A DNA stretch of 64,000 bases from the NCBI RefSeq assembly GCF_036826855.1, contig NZ_CP104578.1:8479435-8543434 (forward strand). The letters run 5' to 3'. This document shows positions 43,773 to 51,930 of this stretch, one piece after another. The notes below the pieces were generated by a model that saw only the letters and a program-made list of their open reading frames with translations, made no database searches and was not told the DNA's origin. Numbering within the stretch: position 1 is the first letter of the stretch; each line of letters opens with the position of its first letter. Both the position numbers and the translations under genes were made by a program. The stretch is from Streptomyces sp. SJL17-4. Lineage in GTDB: Bacteria; Actinomycetota; Actinomycetes; Streptomycetales; Streptomycetaceae.

Positions 43773-44120
43773 ATGTCTATCGTGAATCCCGCCTCGGCCG
43801 TGTCCGCTCCCGAGCCCATGGACGGTTCCCGGACCCGGACGGCCCCCGACGGCACCGGGACGCCGCAGGCGTCCGCCCCCGCCGCGCCCACCACCCCCGT
43901 GCACCCGGCCGCCCGCGCTCTTCCCCTGGACAACCCGGGGGTCGACGTCATCGCGGTCGCCGAGCTGCGGCGCCAGGCGATGCTCGACGCCCTCGACCCG
44001 GGCCCGCGCCCGGTGTCCGCGGCCCGTGCGGGCCGGCGCGGTTTCCTCTCGCGCCTGAAGGGCTTCTACGCCCAGGAGCTGATCCACGACACCGCGCGCG
44101 ACGCGGGCGACAACGGCTGA
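43773..44120 (+). CDS. Small Pro/Ala-rich protein of unknown function
   Basis: 115-residue protein between the synthetase terminator and the exporter gene. I do not recognise it. The N-terminal half is rich in Pro, Ala and Thr and looks disordered. The C-terminal half is basic and probably helical (LRRQAMLDAL, then a FLSRLKGFYAQELIHD segment). There is no signal peptide or membrane segment. Codons are strongly G/C-ending and a GAAAGAG lies upstream of the ATG, so I judge it real. Its position suggests a role in the NRPS pathway or its export, but nothing in the sequence shows which. Confidence 0.6.
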   Translation: MSIVNPASAVSAPEPMDGSRTRTAPDGTGTPQASAPAAPTTPVHPAARALPLDNPGVDVIAVAELRRQAMLDALDPGPRPVSAARAGRRGFLSRLKGFYAQELIHDTARDAGDNG

Positions 44121-44549
44121 CGGTCGGCCGTGCCCGAGGCCGCTCGAATCCGGGCGGCCGACCTCGACAAGGGCGAAACGCAGGGCCCTTGGCGGCAGAA
44201 AGTGATGACCCCGACATGCCGATCATGACGGCCACAGGAATTCTCCTGGCCTTCGAGCCGGACTACGAGCAGATCTCCGACATCAGCGGCGGCCCCGAAC
44301 AGCCGAAACGCACCCCCGCCCGGCAGGCGGCGGTGGCGGCCGGCGGCGCGGAAGGTCCCCACCGCCGCTCCCCGCGCCCGGCGTGGCCTCAACGCCTCGT
44401 GGCGGGCCGGTGCCGGTGGAGAACCTCGCACCACCACCTCACGTGGCCCGCCCCGGCCGCCTCCGCCGCGTTCTGCGGCGCGCACCCACCCGACCGAACG
44501 ACCACCGGACTGAAAGGTCTCTTTCACCCACAGGCAAGGAGTGTCCTCT
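44121..44549 (+). other. Intergenic region upstream of the exporter, no convincing gene
   Basis: About 430 bases. A stretch from 44216 has G/C-ending codons for roughly 40 codons, but its frame has no stop until it is deep inside the exporter gene, so I do not call it. AAGGAG just before 44550 is the exporter ribosome binding site. Confidence 0.5.
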
Positions 44550-46478
44550 ATGGCTCTCATAGGTGGCCCGAATCTCAATTCCGGAAACGCTTTTGGCGGG
44601 AAGGAAAAGACCCGCCAGAAGATAGACCCGGGTACGTTGCGGCGTATCCTCCCGTACCTGGTCCGCTACCGCGGCCAGCTCGCGGTCCTGATTCTCGCGA
44701 GTGTGACGTGCGGCGCGATCACCGCCGCGAGTCCTCTCATGCTCAAGCTGATGATCGACGACGGGATCCTTCCCCAGCGGTTCGGAGTCGTCCTGATGCT
44801 GGCGTTCGGCATCGTGCTGCTCGCCCTGCTGGAGTCGTTCGTCCTGTACGTCGAGGCGCGCTGCTCGGGCAAGATCGGCGAGGGCCTGGTCTACGACCTG
44901 CGGACGGAAGTCTTCGAGCACGTGCAGCGTCAGCCGCTCGCGTTCTTCTCGCGGGTGCAGACGGGCGCGTTGGTCAGCCGGCTGAACACCGACATCGTGG
45001 GCACACGGCAGGCGATCACGTCGCTGCTGACGCAGGCGGTGTCGGGACTGCTGACGCTGGTCATCGTCATCAGCACGATGATCTACCTGTCGTGGGAGAT
45101 CACACTGGTCGCGCTGGCGATGGTGCCGGCGTTCCTCTTCCCGGCCCGCATCATCGGGCGGAAGCTGCAGAAGATCACGCGGGAGAGGATGACGCTCGAC
45201 GGCGAGATGGGCTCGATGATGAACGAGCGCTTCAACGTATCGGGCGCGGAACTCGCGAAGCTGTACGGGCGGCCGGAGTCCGAGGCGGCGCTCTTCGAGG
45301 AGAAGGCCGGGCGGGTGCGCGACATCACCGCGCTCAACGTGGTCCACGGCCGGATGTTCTTCATCGTGGTCACGGTGCTGACCTCGCTCACGACAGCGAT
45401 CGTGTACGGGTTCGGCGGCAACCTCGTGATCAGCGGCGCGCTGCAGATCGGCACCCTGGTGGCGATGGTGACGCTGCTGTTCCGGATGTACGGACCGATC
45501 AACCAGCTGTCGAACCTCCAGATCCAGGTCCTCACGGTGCTCGTCAGCTTCGACCGCATCTTCGAGGTCCTGGACCTGAAGCCGCTGGTCGACCAGAAGC
45601 CGGACGCGCACGTCCTGCCCGGCAGCGGTGTGTCGGCCGACGCCCGGCACATCGGCGCGGAGATCGAGTTCGATCACGTGTCGTTCCGCTACCCGAGCGC
45701 CGAGGAGGTCTCCCTGGCCTCCCTGGAGCCGATCGCGCTCCAGGACAAGGACCGGGGGGACAGCGCGTGGATCCTCAAGGAGCTCAGCTTCACCGCCCCG
45801 GCGGGAAAGCTGACGGCCCTGGTCGGCCCATCCGGTGCCGGTAAGACCACGATCACCCAGCTCGTCCCCCGGCTGTACGAGGCGACGACGGGATCGGTCC
45901 GGGTGGGGGGTCACGACGTCCGGGACGTTACGCTGCAGTCGCTGAGCGAGACGGTGGGTGTGGTGAGCCAGGAGACCCACATGTTCCACGACACGATCCG
46001 CGCGAACCTCCTCTACGCCCGCCCCGAAGCCACCGAGGAGGAACTGGTCGAGGCGTGCGAAGCCGCCCTGATCTGGGACTCCATCGCACGGCTGCCCAAC
46101 GGCCTGGACACGGTGGTCGGTGACCGCGGATACCGCCTCTCCGGCGGTGAACGGCAGCGGATCGCACTGGCCCGCCTGCTGCTGAAGTCGCCTCCGATCG
46201 TGGTCCTCGACGAGGCGACCGCGCATCTCGACTCCGAGTCGGAGGCGGCGATCCAAAGGGCCCTGAAGACGGCGCTGGCCGGCCGGACCTCCCTGGTGAT
46301 CGCGCACCGGTTGTCCACGATCCGTGAGGCGGACCAGATCCTGGTCGTCGACGCCGGCCGGATCCGTGAACGCGGCACGCACGAGGAGCTGTTGGCCAAG
46401 GGCGGGGCGTACGCGGCGCTGTACCAGACGCAGTTCGCGGAGGGGGTGACCGATATGAACGGCAAGCGCTCCGCCTGA
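44550..46478 (+). CDS. ABC exporter, fused membrane and ATPase domains
   Basis: 642-residue half-transporter of the MsbA/MdlB type, expected to act as a homodimer in the cytoplasmic membrane. Residues about 35-330 form the six-helix membrane domain. The ATPase domain has Walker A GPSGAGKTT (about 426-434), signature LSGGE (about 530-534), Walker B IVVLDEATAHLD (about 550-560) and an IAHRLSTI switch. I chose the ATG at 44550 because AAGGAG sits about 8 nt upstream; the GTG at 44541 overlaps that site. It stands alone, with a hairpin downstream. In NRPS clusters such exporters usually secrete the peptide and confer self-resistance; here that is inferred from position. Confidence 0.93.
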   Translation: MALIGGPNLNSGNAFGGKEKTRQKIDPGTLRRILPYLVRYRGQLAVLILASVTCGAITAASPLMLKLMIDDGILPQRFGVVLMLAFGIVLLALLESFVLYVEARCSGKIGEGLVYDLRTEVFEHVQRQPLAFFSRVQTGALVSRLNTDIVGTRQAITSLLTQAVSGLLTLVIVISTMIYLSWEITLVALAMVPAFLFPARIIGRKLQKITRERMTLDGEMGSMMNERFNVSGAELAKLYGRPESEAALFEEKAGRVRDITALNVVHGRMFFIVVTVLTSLTTAIVYGFGGNLVISGALQIGTLVAMVTLLFRMYGPINQLSNLQIQVLTVLVSFDRIFEVLDLKPLVDQKPDAHVLPGSGVSADARHIGAEIEFDHVSFRYPSAEEVSLASLEPIALQDKDRGDSAWILKELSFTAPAGKLTALVGPSGAGKTTITQLVPRLYEATTGSVRVGGHDVRDVTLQSLSETVGVVSQETHMFHDTIRANLLYARPEATEEELVEACEAALIWDSIARLPNGLDTVVGDRGYRLSGGERQRIALARLLLKSPPIVVLDEATAHLDSESEAAIQRALKTALAGRTSLVIAHRLSTIREADQILVVDAGRIRERGTHEELLAKGGAYAALYQTQFAEGVTDMNGKRSA

Positions 46479-46544
46479 CGGGAGGGCTCGGATGACCAGA
46501 GCTCTCCTGTTTACCCGCAATCCGCCATTCGCTCAAGGAGCACA

Positions 46545-46588
46545 GGGGCGCGTCCAACCGCCGCACGGAAACGGTTGGACGCCCCCCG
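46545..46588 (+). terminator. Hairpin after the exporter gene
   Basis: An 11-bp perfect stem (46550-46560 with 46572-46582), extended by G:C pairs after one mismatch, with an 11-nt loop. It lies 67 nt after the exporter stop and before mbtH. Confidence 0.6.
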
Positions 46589-46641
46589 GCGCGTGGCGGA
46601 ACACCCTTTCCGATGTATCACCGCGCACAACTCGACCGCTG

Positions 46642-46671
46642 TTGTTGCCGCGCCTTCCGCCGGGCCATAGT
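46642..46671 (+). promoter_or_regulatory. Possible sigma70-like promoter for mbtH
   Basis: TTGTTG (46642-46647) and CATAGT (46666-46671) are separated by 18 nt, between the exporter hairpin and the mbtH start. The match is only moderate. It lies about 130 nt upstream of the start codon, which would leave a long leader. Confidence 0.3.
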
Positions 46672-46801
46672 GGATCGCCGCGGACCGCACTGATCTGCGA
46701 CAGGGGAATACTCGATCACGCATGCTCGGAAATTCTCTTCTTGTTTCCCCGGATCGGTGGCCGGCGTGATCAGAATTGCTCGCCCGAGAGAGGAAAATGT
46801 G

Positions 46802-47014
46802 GTGACGAACCCGTTCGAAGACCCCGATGCCCAGTATCAGGTGCTGGTGAACGAGGAGGGGCAGCACTCCCTTTGGCCCGTCTTCGTCGACGTACCGGAC
46901 GGCTGGACCTCGGTCTACGGCGTGGCCGGCCGCGAGGACTGCCTCGCCTACATAGAGAAGTCCTGGACCGACATGCGTCCCAAGAGCCTGATCGAGGCCA
47001 TGGCGGGCAAGTAA
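46802..47014 (+). CDS. MbtH-like NRPS partner protein
   Basis: 70-residue MbtH-family protein. These small proteins bind A domains and are needed for folding or activity of many NRPS adenylation domains. The family signature is complete: NxExQxSLWP near residues 18-27, then PxGW, and WTDMRP near the C-terminus. The GTG at 46802 is preferred because the protein then begins MTNPFED, the usual MbtH start, and GAGAGAGGAAA lies just upstream. Hairpins on both sides suggest a single-gene transcript. No other MbtH gene is visible in the window, so it is the obvious partner for the 14-module line. Confidence 0.95.
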   Translation: MTNPFEDPDAQYQVLVNEEGQHSLWPVFVDVPDGWTSVYGVAGREDCLAYIEKSWTDMRPKSLIEAMAGK

Positions 47015-47034
47015 CCCCGCACCACGCTCCACGC

Positions 47035-47073
47035 CCTCGGCCCGGAACGCGACAATCGCGCTCCGGGCCGAGG
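47035..47073. terminator. Bidirectional terminator between mbtH and the dehydratase gene
   Basis: A 12-bp perfect stem (47035-47046 with 47062-47073) whose loop folds into a further 5-bp CGCGA/TCGCG stem. It sits between two convergent genes. Confidence 0.75.
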
Positions 47074-47109
47074 CGCGCCCGCACCCACCGCACGGGCAGG
47101 CCCGCCGTG

Positions 47110-48168
47110 TCAGGCGGAAAGAGCTCCGGCATCTGTGCCCCTGGCGGGGCGCCGCCCGGCGGGAGCCGTGTGCGCGAGAAGCCGCGTGACGAGGGCGGGC
47201 TCCACGTTCCCGCCGGTGAGGAGCACCCCGATGTCGGTCCCGGCGCCGGCTTCGCGGGCGTGGACGAGTGCTGCCGCCAGAGCGGTCGCGGCGGCGGGTT
47301 CGACGAGGAGCCGGGTCAGCCACAGCGCGGTCTGCAGGGCGTCGGTGATGGCGCTTTCACCGACGGTCAGGACGCGGGTGCTGTCCGGCCGCGCCAGGGC
47401 GTAGGGAAGGTCGCCGATGCGGTCGGGGCGCAGTCCGTCGGCGACGGTGTGCCGGGCGGGCACGGTCACGGGTCCGCCGGCGCGCTGCGCCGCGGTGAAC
47501 GCCGGGACGTTCTCGGGTTCCGCACCCATGACCCGCGTGCCGTGTCCGGCGGCGAGGCAGGCCCCCGCGAGTGCGCTGCCCCCTCCCACGGGGACCACGA
47601 CGCTGTCCAGCCGCACCCCTTGCGCGGCGGTCTGCGACAGCAGCTCGGCGGTCGCGGTTCCCTGACCTGCGACCACCCGCGGGTCGTTGTAGGGGTCGAC
47701 GACGTCGTACCCGTGCCGCTCCCGCAGCTCGGCGACGACAGCGATCCGTTCGGCCAGTGCCGTCCCGGCGAAGGTGACGTGGGCACCGGCTTCCCGGATA
47801 CGGCGGACCTTGGTGCCAGGAGCGTCGTCGGGCAGGACGATGAGGGCGGGCAGCGCATGGGCCCGCGCGGCCAGGGCGACGGCGATGGCGTGGTTGCCGG
47901 TGCTCTGCGCGACGACACCCCGGCTGCCCGCCGCGGCCAGGTGCTCGACGGCCAACAGCGCGCCGCGCACCTTGAACGAGCCGCCGTGCTGAAGGTTCTC
48001 GGCTTTGAGCCACAGCCGCGCACCGCACGCGGCGTCGAGCTGCTCGGAACGGATGACCGGAGTGCGCAGGACCTTTCCGGCCAGCCGGACCAGGGCGTCG
48101 TCCACGTCGGCCCGCCCGAGCTCCGCCACGGCGGTGCCGGCCGAAGTGCCTTTCCCGTACTCAGGCAT
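47110..48168 (-). CDS. PLP-dependent serine/threonine dehydratase-like enzyme (fold type II)
   Basis: 352-residue enzyme of the threonine ammonia-lyase / serine racemase family, about the length of the single-domain members; no C-terminal ACT domain is present. The Schiff-base lysine is Lys66 in GGSFKVRG, the substrate-binding STGNHA motif is at about 89-94, and the phosphate-binding glycine loop VGGGSA is at about 194-199. The start is the ATG at 48168 with GGAGG upstream. It is transcribed away from the synthetases, downstream of the LuxR-type gene and possibly with it. It could make a 2-oxo acid from Thr or Ser, racemise Ser, or act on a hydroxyamino acid; the substrate cannot be read from the sequence. 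Its role in peptide supply is inferred from position only. Confidence 0.88.
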   Translation of the reverse strand: MPEYGKGTSAGTAVAELGRADVDDALVRLAGKVLRTPVIRSEQLDAACGARLWLKAENLQHGGSFKVRGALLAVEHLAAAGSRGVVAQSTGNHAIAVALAARAHALPALIVLPDDAPGTKVRRIREAGAHVTFAGTALAERIAVVAELRERHGYDVVDPYNDPRVVAGQGTATAELLSQTAAQGVRLDSVVVPVGGGSALAGACLAAGHGTRVMGAEPENVPAFTAAQRAGGPVTVPARHTVADGLRPDRIGDLPYALARPDSTRVLTVGESAITDALQTALWLTRLLVEPAAATALAAALVHAREAGAGTDIGVLLTGGNVEPALVTRLLAHTAPAGRRPARGTDAGALSA

Positions 48169-48387
48169 GGGTGTCCCTCCAAGGAGCGTCAGGGGAATGC
48201 GACGCATCCGCCCAGGGCGGCACACACCTGGCCGGCGGCCGGTACCGCGGCGAAAGGGGAGGGGGCTGCTCGTGTGCGGGGTGCGTCACAACGTCAGGGC
48301 GTCAACGTACTGCGGGCACCGGGAAACACGCACGTGTCCGCGTCCGCGCGCGGTGACGCGCCACCGCCGCTCGTCACGCCGCGCCGG

Positions 48388-49389
48388 TCACTGGGGCTGC
48401 GGGGGGAGATATCCGTCCTGGACGGCGTGGACACCGGCCTGGAAGCGGCTGCGGGCGTTGAGGTGCGTGAGGAGGCCGGTGGCCAGGCGGCGGGCGGTGC
48501 GGGGCGAGACACCGAGCTTCTTGGCGATGGATTCGTCGGTGGCGCCCTTGGCCAGGAGCTGCAGCGCGGTGATCTGCTGGGGCGTGAGTTCGCCGGGCTG
48601 GTGCCTGGTGGGTTCGCCGAACGGCTGGGCGTTGCGCCATTCGTTCTCGAAGAGCGCGCACAGGGAGGAGATCAGCCCCGGCAGGGTGATGGCGATGGCC
48701 CCGATGCCGGTGTCGTCGCTGTCGTTGGCGATGATCGCGACGCGACGGTCACAGATGATCATCCTGTTCGGCAGCGACGGCGCGGTACGCACGTACGCGC
48801 CGTGCTTTGTCAGCCATTCTGCGTGTTCAACGCTGTCCTGGTCGCGCCGAATGCTGTCCAGGTATACCGTGCGCATGTTGATTCCGCGTTCCAGCAGCCG
48901 CTTGTTGAGCGGTCGCGATGCCCGCATGTTGGCTTCTGTCTGGGCGCCGCCGGGGGCGAAAGTGAGAAATTCCTCTTCGACCTGATTATTCAGGGCGGCG
49001 AGATAGTCTCGAATGGAATCGACACCCCGGAGGTACTGCACCGATTCATCCGGATGGGAGGACTGCCCGTGCGTGAACTCGGCGATGAGACGCGCGGCGG
49101 CGGAGCGGGAAGCTTCGACCCGTTGCTGCAGGGCGGCCAGTTCGGCCTGCTGACGGGAGAGGAGGATTTCCATGCCGAGCTGCGGGCTGACGGCGTAGAC
49201 CTGGCAAGGGTTGCTCGAGGAGGCCCTCACCAGGGCGAGCTCGCTGAGTTCGTCCAGAGCGTGCTGGATTTCACCCGCCGGCAAGTTGAGTCGTTCGCCG
49301 AGTTCGGCCAGAGAGGCGTCCGGGTGCGTGAGCATGCCCCGGTAGACCACCTCGGCGGCGGCTTCGAGCCCGAGATCCGACAACAGCAC
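48388..49389 (-). CDS. TrmB/LuxR-type transcriptional regulator
   Basis: 333-residue regulator. Residues about 1-60 form a TrmB-like winged helix, followed by a coiled segment (75-105). The middle (115-255) resembles the phospholipase-D-like sensor region of TrmB-type regulators, with paired LNKRLLERGI and NRMIICD segments. A LuxR helix-turn-helix is at 267-327 (LTPQQITALQLLAKGATDESIAKKLGVSPRTARR). The start is a GTG at 49389 with GGAGAGGGGA upstream. It is divergent from the small gene at 49631, with 241 nt between them, and may control that gene, the secreted repeat peptide and/or the dehydratase. Regulators of this build are common in Streptomyces. The ligand is unknown. Confidence 0.85.
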   Translation of the reverse strand: MLLSDLGLEAAAEVVYRGMLTHPDASLAELGERLNLPAGEIQHALDELSELALVRASSSNPCQVYAVSPQLGMEILLSRQQAELAALQQRVEASRSAAARLIAEFTHGQSSHPDESVQYLRGVDSIRDYLAALNNQVEEEFLTFAPGGAQTEANMRASRPLNKRLLERGINMRTVYLDSIRRDQDSVEHAEWLTKHGAYVRTAPSLPNRMIICDRRVAIIANDSDDTGIGAIAITLPGLISSLCALFENEWRNAQPFGEPTRHQPGELTPQQITALQLLAKGATDESIAKKLGVSPRTARRLATGLLTHLNARSRFQAGVHAVQDGYLPPQPQ

Positions 49390-49630
49390 GCGAGCGTCCC
49401 CTCTCCGTCGAGGTCCCGAGCGGTGCGAGCCCCGACCGCTGACTTCCCGGTCGAGGACAGGCGTTCGAGACGGCTTTTCGCAAGACTATCCCGACCGGGG
49501 AGTGTCCGGCGGACGGAATTTCCGCGCCCGGAGCGCCGACCGACTTCCGCCGGAACAGGGGCCGCCGGCCATCTGGACCCCGCCTTACGTGGACGGCTTG
49601 TCGCCCACGCCGTCTGCTGAGGGCTGAGTT

Positions 49631-49984
49631 GTGTTTCTTGTGCATGTCCGGCTTCGGCCCCACCCTTTGGGTGACCTCCTTCCTGAAAGCGTCGCCGCCC
49701 TCATGGCTGCCGCCGATCCCACCGCGACCGCGGGCGACTCCACCACCGGACCCGCCGACCCCACCACCGCCTGGAGCGTCGGCCGTGTCGAACACGTCAG
49801 CCTCCACCCCAGGGCCGAGTCCGGCCCGGTGATCGGCGTCTACGTCCACGCACGGGACCCGGCAGCGGCGGAATGGCTCGCCGTGGACGCCTGGCACCGC
49901 GCGGTAGCACGCGAACCCGCCTTGAACGCATGGGAGTTGATGCCGGCAGAACTGCCTCTGATGCGCCCTGACCACGACGTGTGA
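49631..49984 (+). CDS. Small protein of unknown function, divergent from the LuxR-type regulator
   Basis: 117 residues from a GTG start. It begins MFLVHVRLRP, which looks like a buried beta strand rather than a signal peptide. A Thr/Pro-rich insert follows, then a second strand-rich half (VEHVSLHPRAESGPVIGVYVHARD) and a short acidic/histidine tail. The alternating pattern suggests a compact ferredoxin-like alpha/beta fold, but I cannot name the family with certainty. It is followed by the secreted DSGWQ-repeat peptide on the same strand and faces the regulator, so the three may form one functional unit. Confidence 0.6.
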   Translation: MFLVHVRLRPHPLGDLLPESVAALMAAADPTATAGDSTTGPADPTTAWSVGRVEHVSLHPRAESGPVIGVYVHARDPAAAEWLAVDAWHRAVAREPALNAWELMPAELPLMRPDHDV

Positions 49985-50153
49985 CCCGGCCGTCACCGCC
50001 CGGGAGGAAAGGGAACAAGGGCTTCCTTCCACGCGGACTTTGGACTGAATGCGCCAAGGCCGCTTTGCCCACCCCGGTTGCTCTTCTGCTCCTGAGGGGC
50101 GCGGACAAGACTCGTTCCTGTCGCCGCCAGACCTGAGCAGAACAGGAAAACCG

Positions 50154-50444
50154 ATGATCCGTCAGCTTCTCCTCACCGCCGCCGCCGGAACCCTTGCCCT
50201 GGGCGTCCAGACCGCCTGGGCCTCCGACACCACGCCGACGAGCCTGGTGGCGCAGGAGATCCCGGCCGCCGCCGGGGACGACTCCGGCTGGCAGGGCCCG
50301 ACCCCCGCCGACCTCGGCACGACGGGCGAGGGCGACTCCGGCTGGCAGACGCCCACCCCCGCCGGCACCGACGACTCCGGCTGGCAGAACCCCACCCCCA
50401 ACCCGGGCGTCACGACCAACGGCGACGACTCGGGCTGGCAGTAG
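50154..50444 (+). CDS. Secreted small peptide with four DSGWQ repeats
   Basis: 96 residues. The ATG at 50154 follows ACAGGAAAA and gives a clean Sec signal peptide (MIRQ, a hydrophobic stretch, then TAWAS with cleavage expected near residue 23). A longer upstream reading exists but would hide the signal peptide. The mature part carries DSGWQ at residues 43-47, 61-65, 74-78 and 92-96, the last copy being the exact C-terminus. The copies are separated by short linkers, most containing a PTP motif, at spacings of 18, 13 and 18 residues. There is no Cys, so no disulfides. It is extracellular. Possible roles are a signalling peptide processed from repeats, a precursor, or a small cell-surface peptide; no processing enzyme is adjacent. 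Function unknown. Confidence 0.8.
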   Translation: MIRQLLLTAAAGTLALGVQTAWASDTTPTSLVAQEIPAAAGDDSGWQGPTPADLGTTGEGDSGWQTPTPAGTDDSGWQNPTPNPGVTTNGDDSGWQ

Positions 50445-50823
50445 ACAGCAAAAACACCCCCGCACCGCACCGCCCCGCCCCAGCGCCACCACACCGCTGG
50501 CCCCACCGCCCCGACCGATCACCGCGCCCCACCGCCCCGATCGATCACCGCGCCCCACCGCGCCGCCCGAGTCCGGCCCCGCCACCATGCCCACGGCGCG
50601 CACCTCACCCCAAGGCCCCGCGACCGAGCTCACGGACCCCACCAGGCCCGCCCGAGCCCGCCCCGCCACCGTACCGACGGTGCTGCACCCGCGGCCGCGC
50701 CTCCGGACCCCGGCAGCCACGCCGCTGACGCCGACGCCGCGCCCGTCGACCGCGCCCCCACGGCGCCCGCCACACCCCACCGCCGCCCCGCCATGCCAGT
50801 TCACTTTCTCAGGAGTCGTCGCA
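50445..50823 (+). other. C-rich leader region upstream of the StrR-type gene
   Basis: About 380 bases, very rich in C on this strand, with a 19-bp direct repeat (50517-50535 and 50543-50561, period 26). It is open in several frames but has low-complexity Pro/Arg/Ala coding, so no gene is called. It may be an untranslated leader or a regulatory region. Confidence 0.5.
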
Positions 50824-51879
50824 GTGACTGCCGAACCGATCGAAAGGCCGCCAACGCGCAGCAGTTCCGACTACTTGCTCGCACTGCGTGACAAAGGCCT
50901 GAACGAAGCCCCCGTCGAACTCGTCCGCATCCAGGAGCTGTACGTCTCCTCGTCGCCGCGGGCCGACGGCGTCGACCAGGAGTACGCCCGCACACTCGCC
51001 GACACGGAGTCCGAGCTCCCCCCGATCCTCGTGCACCGCCCCACGATGCGCGTCGTCGACGGCCTGCACCGCCTCACGGCAGCCCGCTCCCGCGGACAGG
51101 ACCTCATCCACGTCCGCTACTTCGACGGCGACTCCACCGACGCCGACCTCCTCGCGATCGCCCTCAACGTCTCCCACGGACGCCCCCTGTGCCTCGAGGA
51201 CCGCGTCGGAGCGGCGGAGAGGATCTTCGCCTCCCACCCCGAGTGGTCCGACCGCGCGGTGGCGGCCGTCGCGGGCCTGTCCGCCCGGAAGATCGCCGAA
51301 ATCCGCCGCAACTCCTCCGGGACCTTCCTCAACGGCGCCCGCCGGATCGGACTCGACGGACGTGCCCGCCCGGTCGACTCCACCTACGGCAGGGAACTCG
51401 CGAGCCGCCTCATCAAGGAGAACCCCACCGCCTCCTTGCGCACGATCGCCCGACAAGCAGGCATCTCACCCGCGACCGTTGCCGACGTACGCGGCAGGGT
51501 CATGCGCGGCGAGGACCCGGTCCCGGCCCGCCAGCGCGGCCACCTCAAGGCCGCCCCGCCGGCCCACCTGGCCGAGCACCGCCCTCCCACGACCTCACGC
51601 CCCGCCAAGACCCGCTCGGCAGCCGAACTGGGCACCCTGTTCGACACCCTGCGCCGCGACCCGTCCCTGCGGTTCAACGAGGCGGGCCGGCACACGCTAC
51701 GGATGCTCGAGGCAGCCGCCCTGGTGGCCCGCGACCGGCAGCGCATCGTCGAGAGCGTCCCGGCGCACTGCAAGGTCCAGATGTCGGAGCTGGTCCAAGG
51801 CTACGCAGAGATCTGGGAACTCTTCGCGCACGACCTGAAGACCCGTTCCGAGACCCAGACCGACACCGAGAGCGCCTGA
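50824..51879 (+). CDS. StrR-type pathway-specific transcriptional activator (ParB-like)
   Basis: 351-residue DNA-binding protein of the StrR/NovG/Bbr family, which activates antibiotic clusters. Residues about 30-125 form the ParB/sulfiredoxin-like domain with VVDGLHRLTAA (77-87). Two helix-turn-helix segments follow (about 141-162 and 203-226). A basic, Pro-rich linker then leads to a C-terminal helical domain. I chose the GTG at 50824 because AGGAG lies 9 nt upstream; the open frame further upstream is low-complexity. Together with the following prephenate dehydrogenase it matches the regulator/enzyme pair seen at glycopeptide-type cluster edges. I found no clear StrR-type palindrome (GTTCGACTG-N11-CAGTCGAAC) in the intergenic regions by eye. 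Confidence 0.9.
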   Translation: MTAEPIERPPTRSSSDYLLALRDKGLNEAPVELVRIQELYVSSSPRADGVDQEYARTLADTESELPPILVHRPTMRVVDGLHRLTAARSRGQDLIHVRYFDGDSTDADLLAIALNVSHGRPLCLEDRVGAAERIFASHPEWSDRAVAAVAGLSARKIAEIRRNSSGTFLNGARRIGLDGRARPVDSTYGRELASRLIKENPTASLRTIARQAGISPATVADVRGRVMRGEDPVPARQRGHLKAAPPAHLAEHRPPTTSRPAKTRSAAELGTLFDTLRRDPSLRFNEAGRHTLRMLEAAALVARDRQRIVESVPAHCKVQMSELVQGYAEIWELFAHDLKTRSETQTDTESA

Positions 51880-51930
51880 CCAACGGCCCGCTCCGGCGTT
51901 TCACCGAGCAGATGAGGATGAGGCACCAGG

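Noticed and set aside
44216..44340. Short coding-like stretch starting MPIMTATGILLAFEPDYEQ
   Set aside because: About 40 codons look plausible, but the frame has no stop until inside the exporter gene, and no frameshift partner was found.
46757..46801. Longer MbtH start
   Set aside because: It would add 15 residues not found in the family and place the GAGAGAGGAAA site inside the coding region.
48174..48225. Longer start for the dehydratase
   Set aside because: The ATG at 48168 has GGAGG at proper distance; the upstream extension overlaps this site and lacks family similarity.
46492..49620. 1042-codon plus-strand frame
   Set aside because: It runs through the mbtH terminator and antisense to the dehydratase and LuxR-type genes, which have clear motifs; composition is shadow-like.
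50194..50823. N-terminal extension of the StrR-type protein
   Set aside because: It is low-complexity Pro/Arg/Ala, overlaps the repeat-peptide gene, and the GTG at 50824 has a good AGGAG site and gives the normal family length.
43616..50823. StrR-type operator palindromes
   Set aside because: I looked in the intergenic regions for GTTCGACTG-N11-CAGTCGAAC-like pairs and found no convincing match by eye; a pattern scan would settle it.
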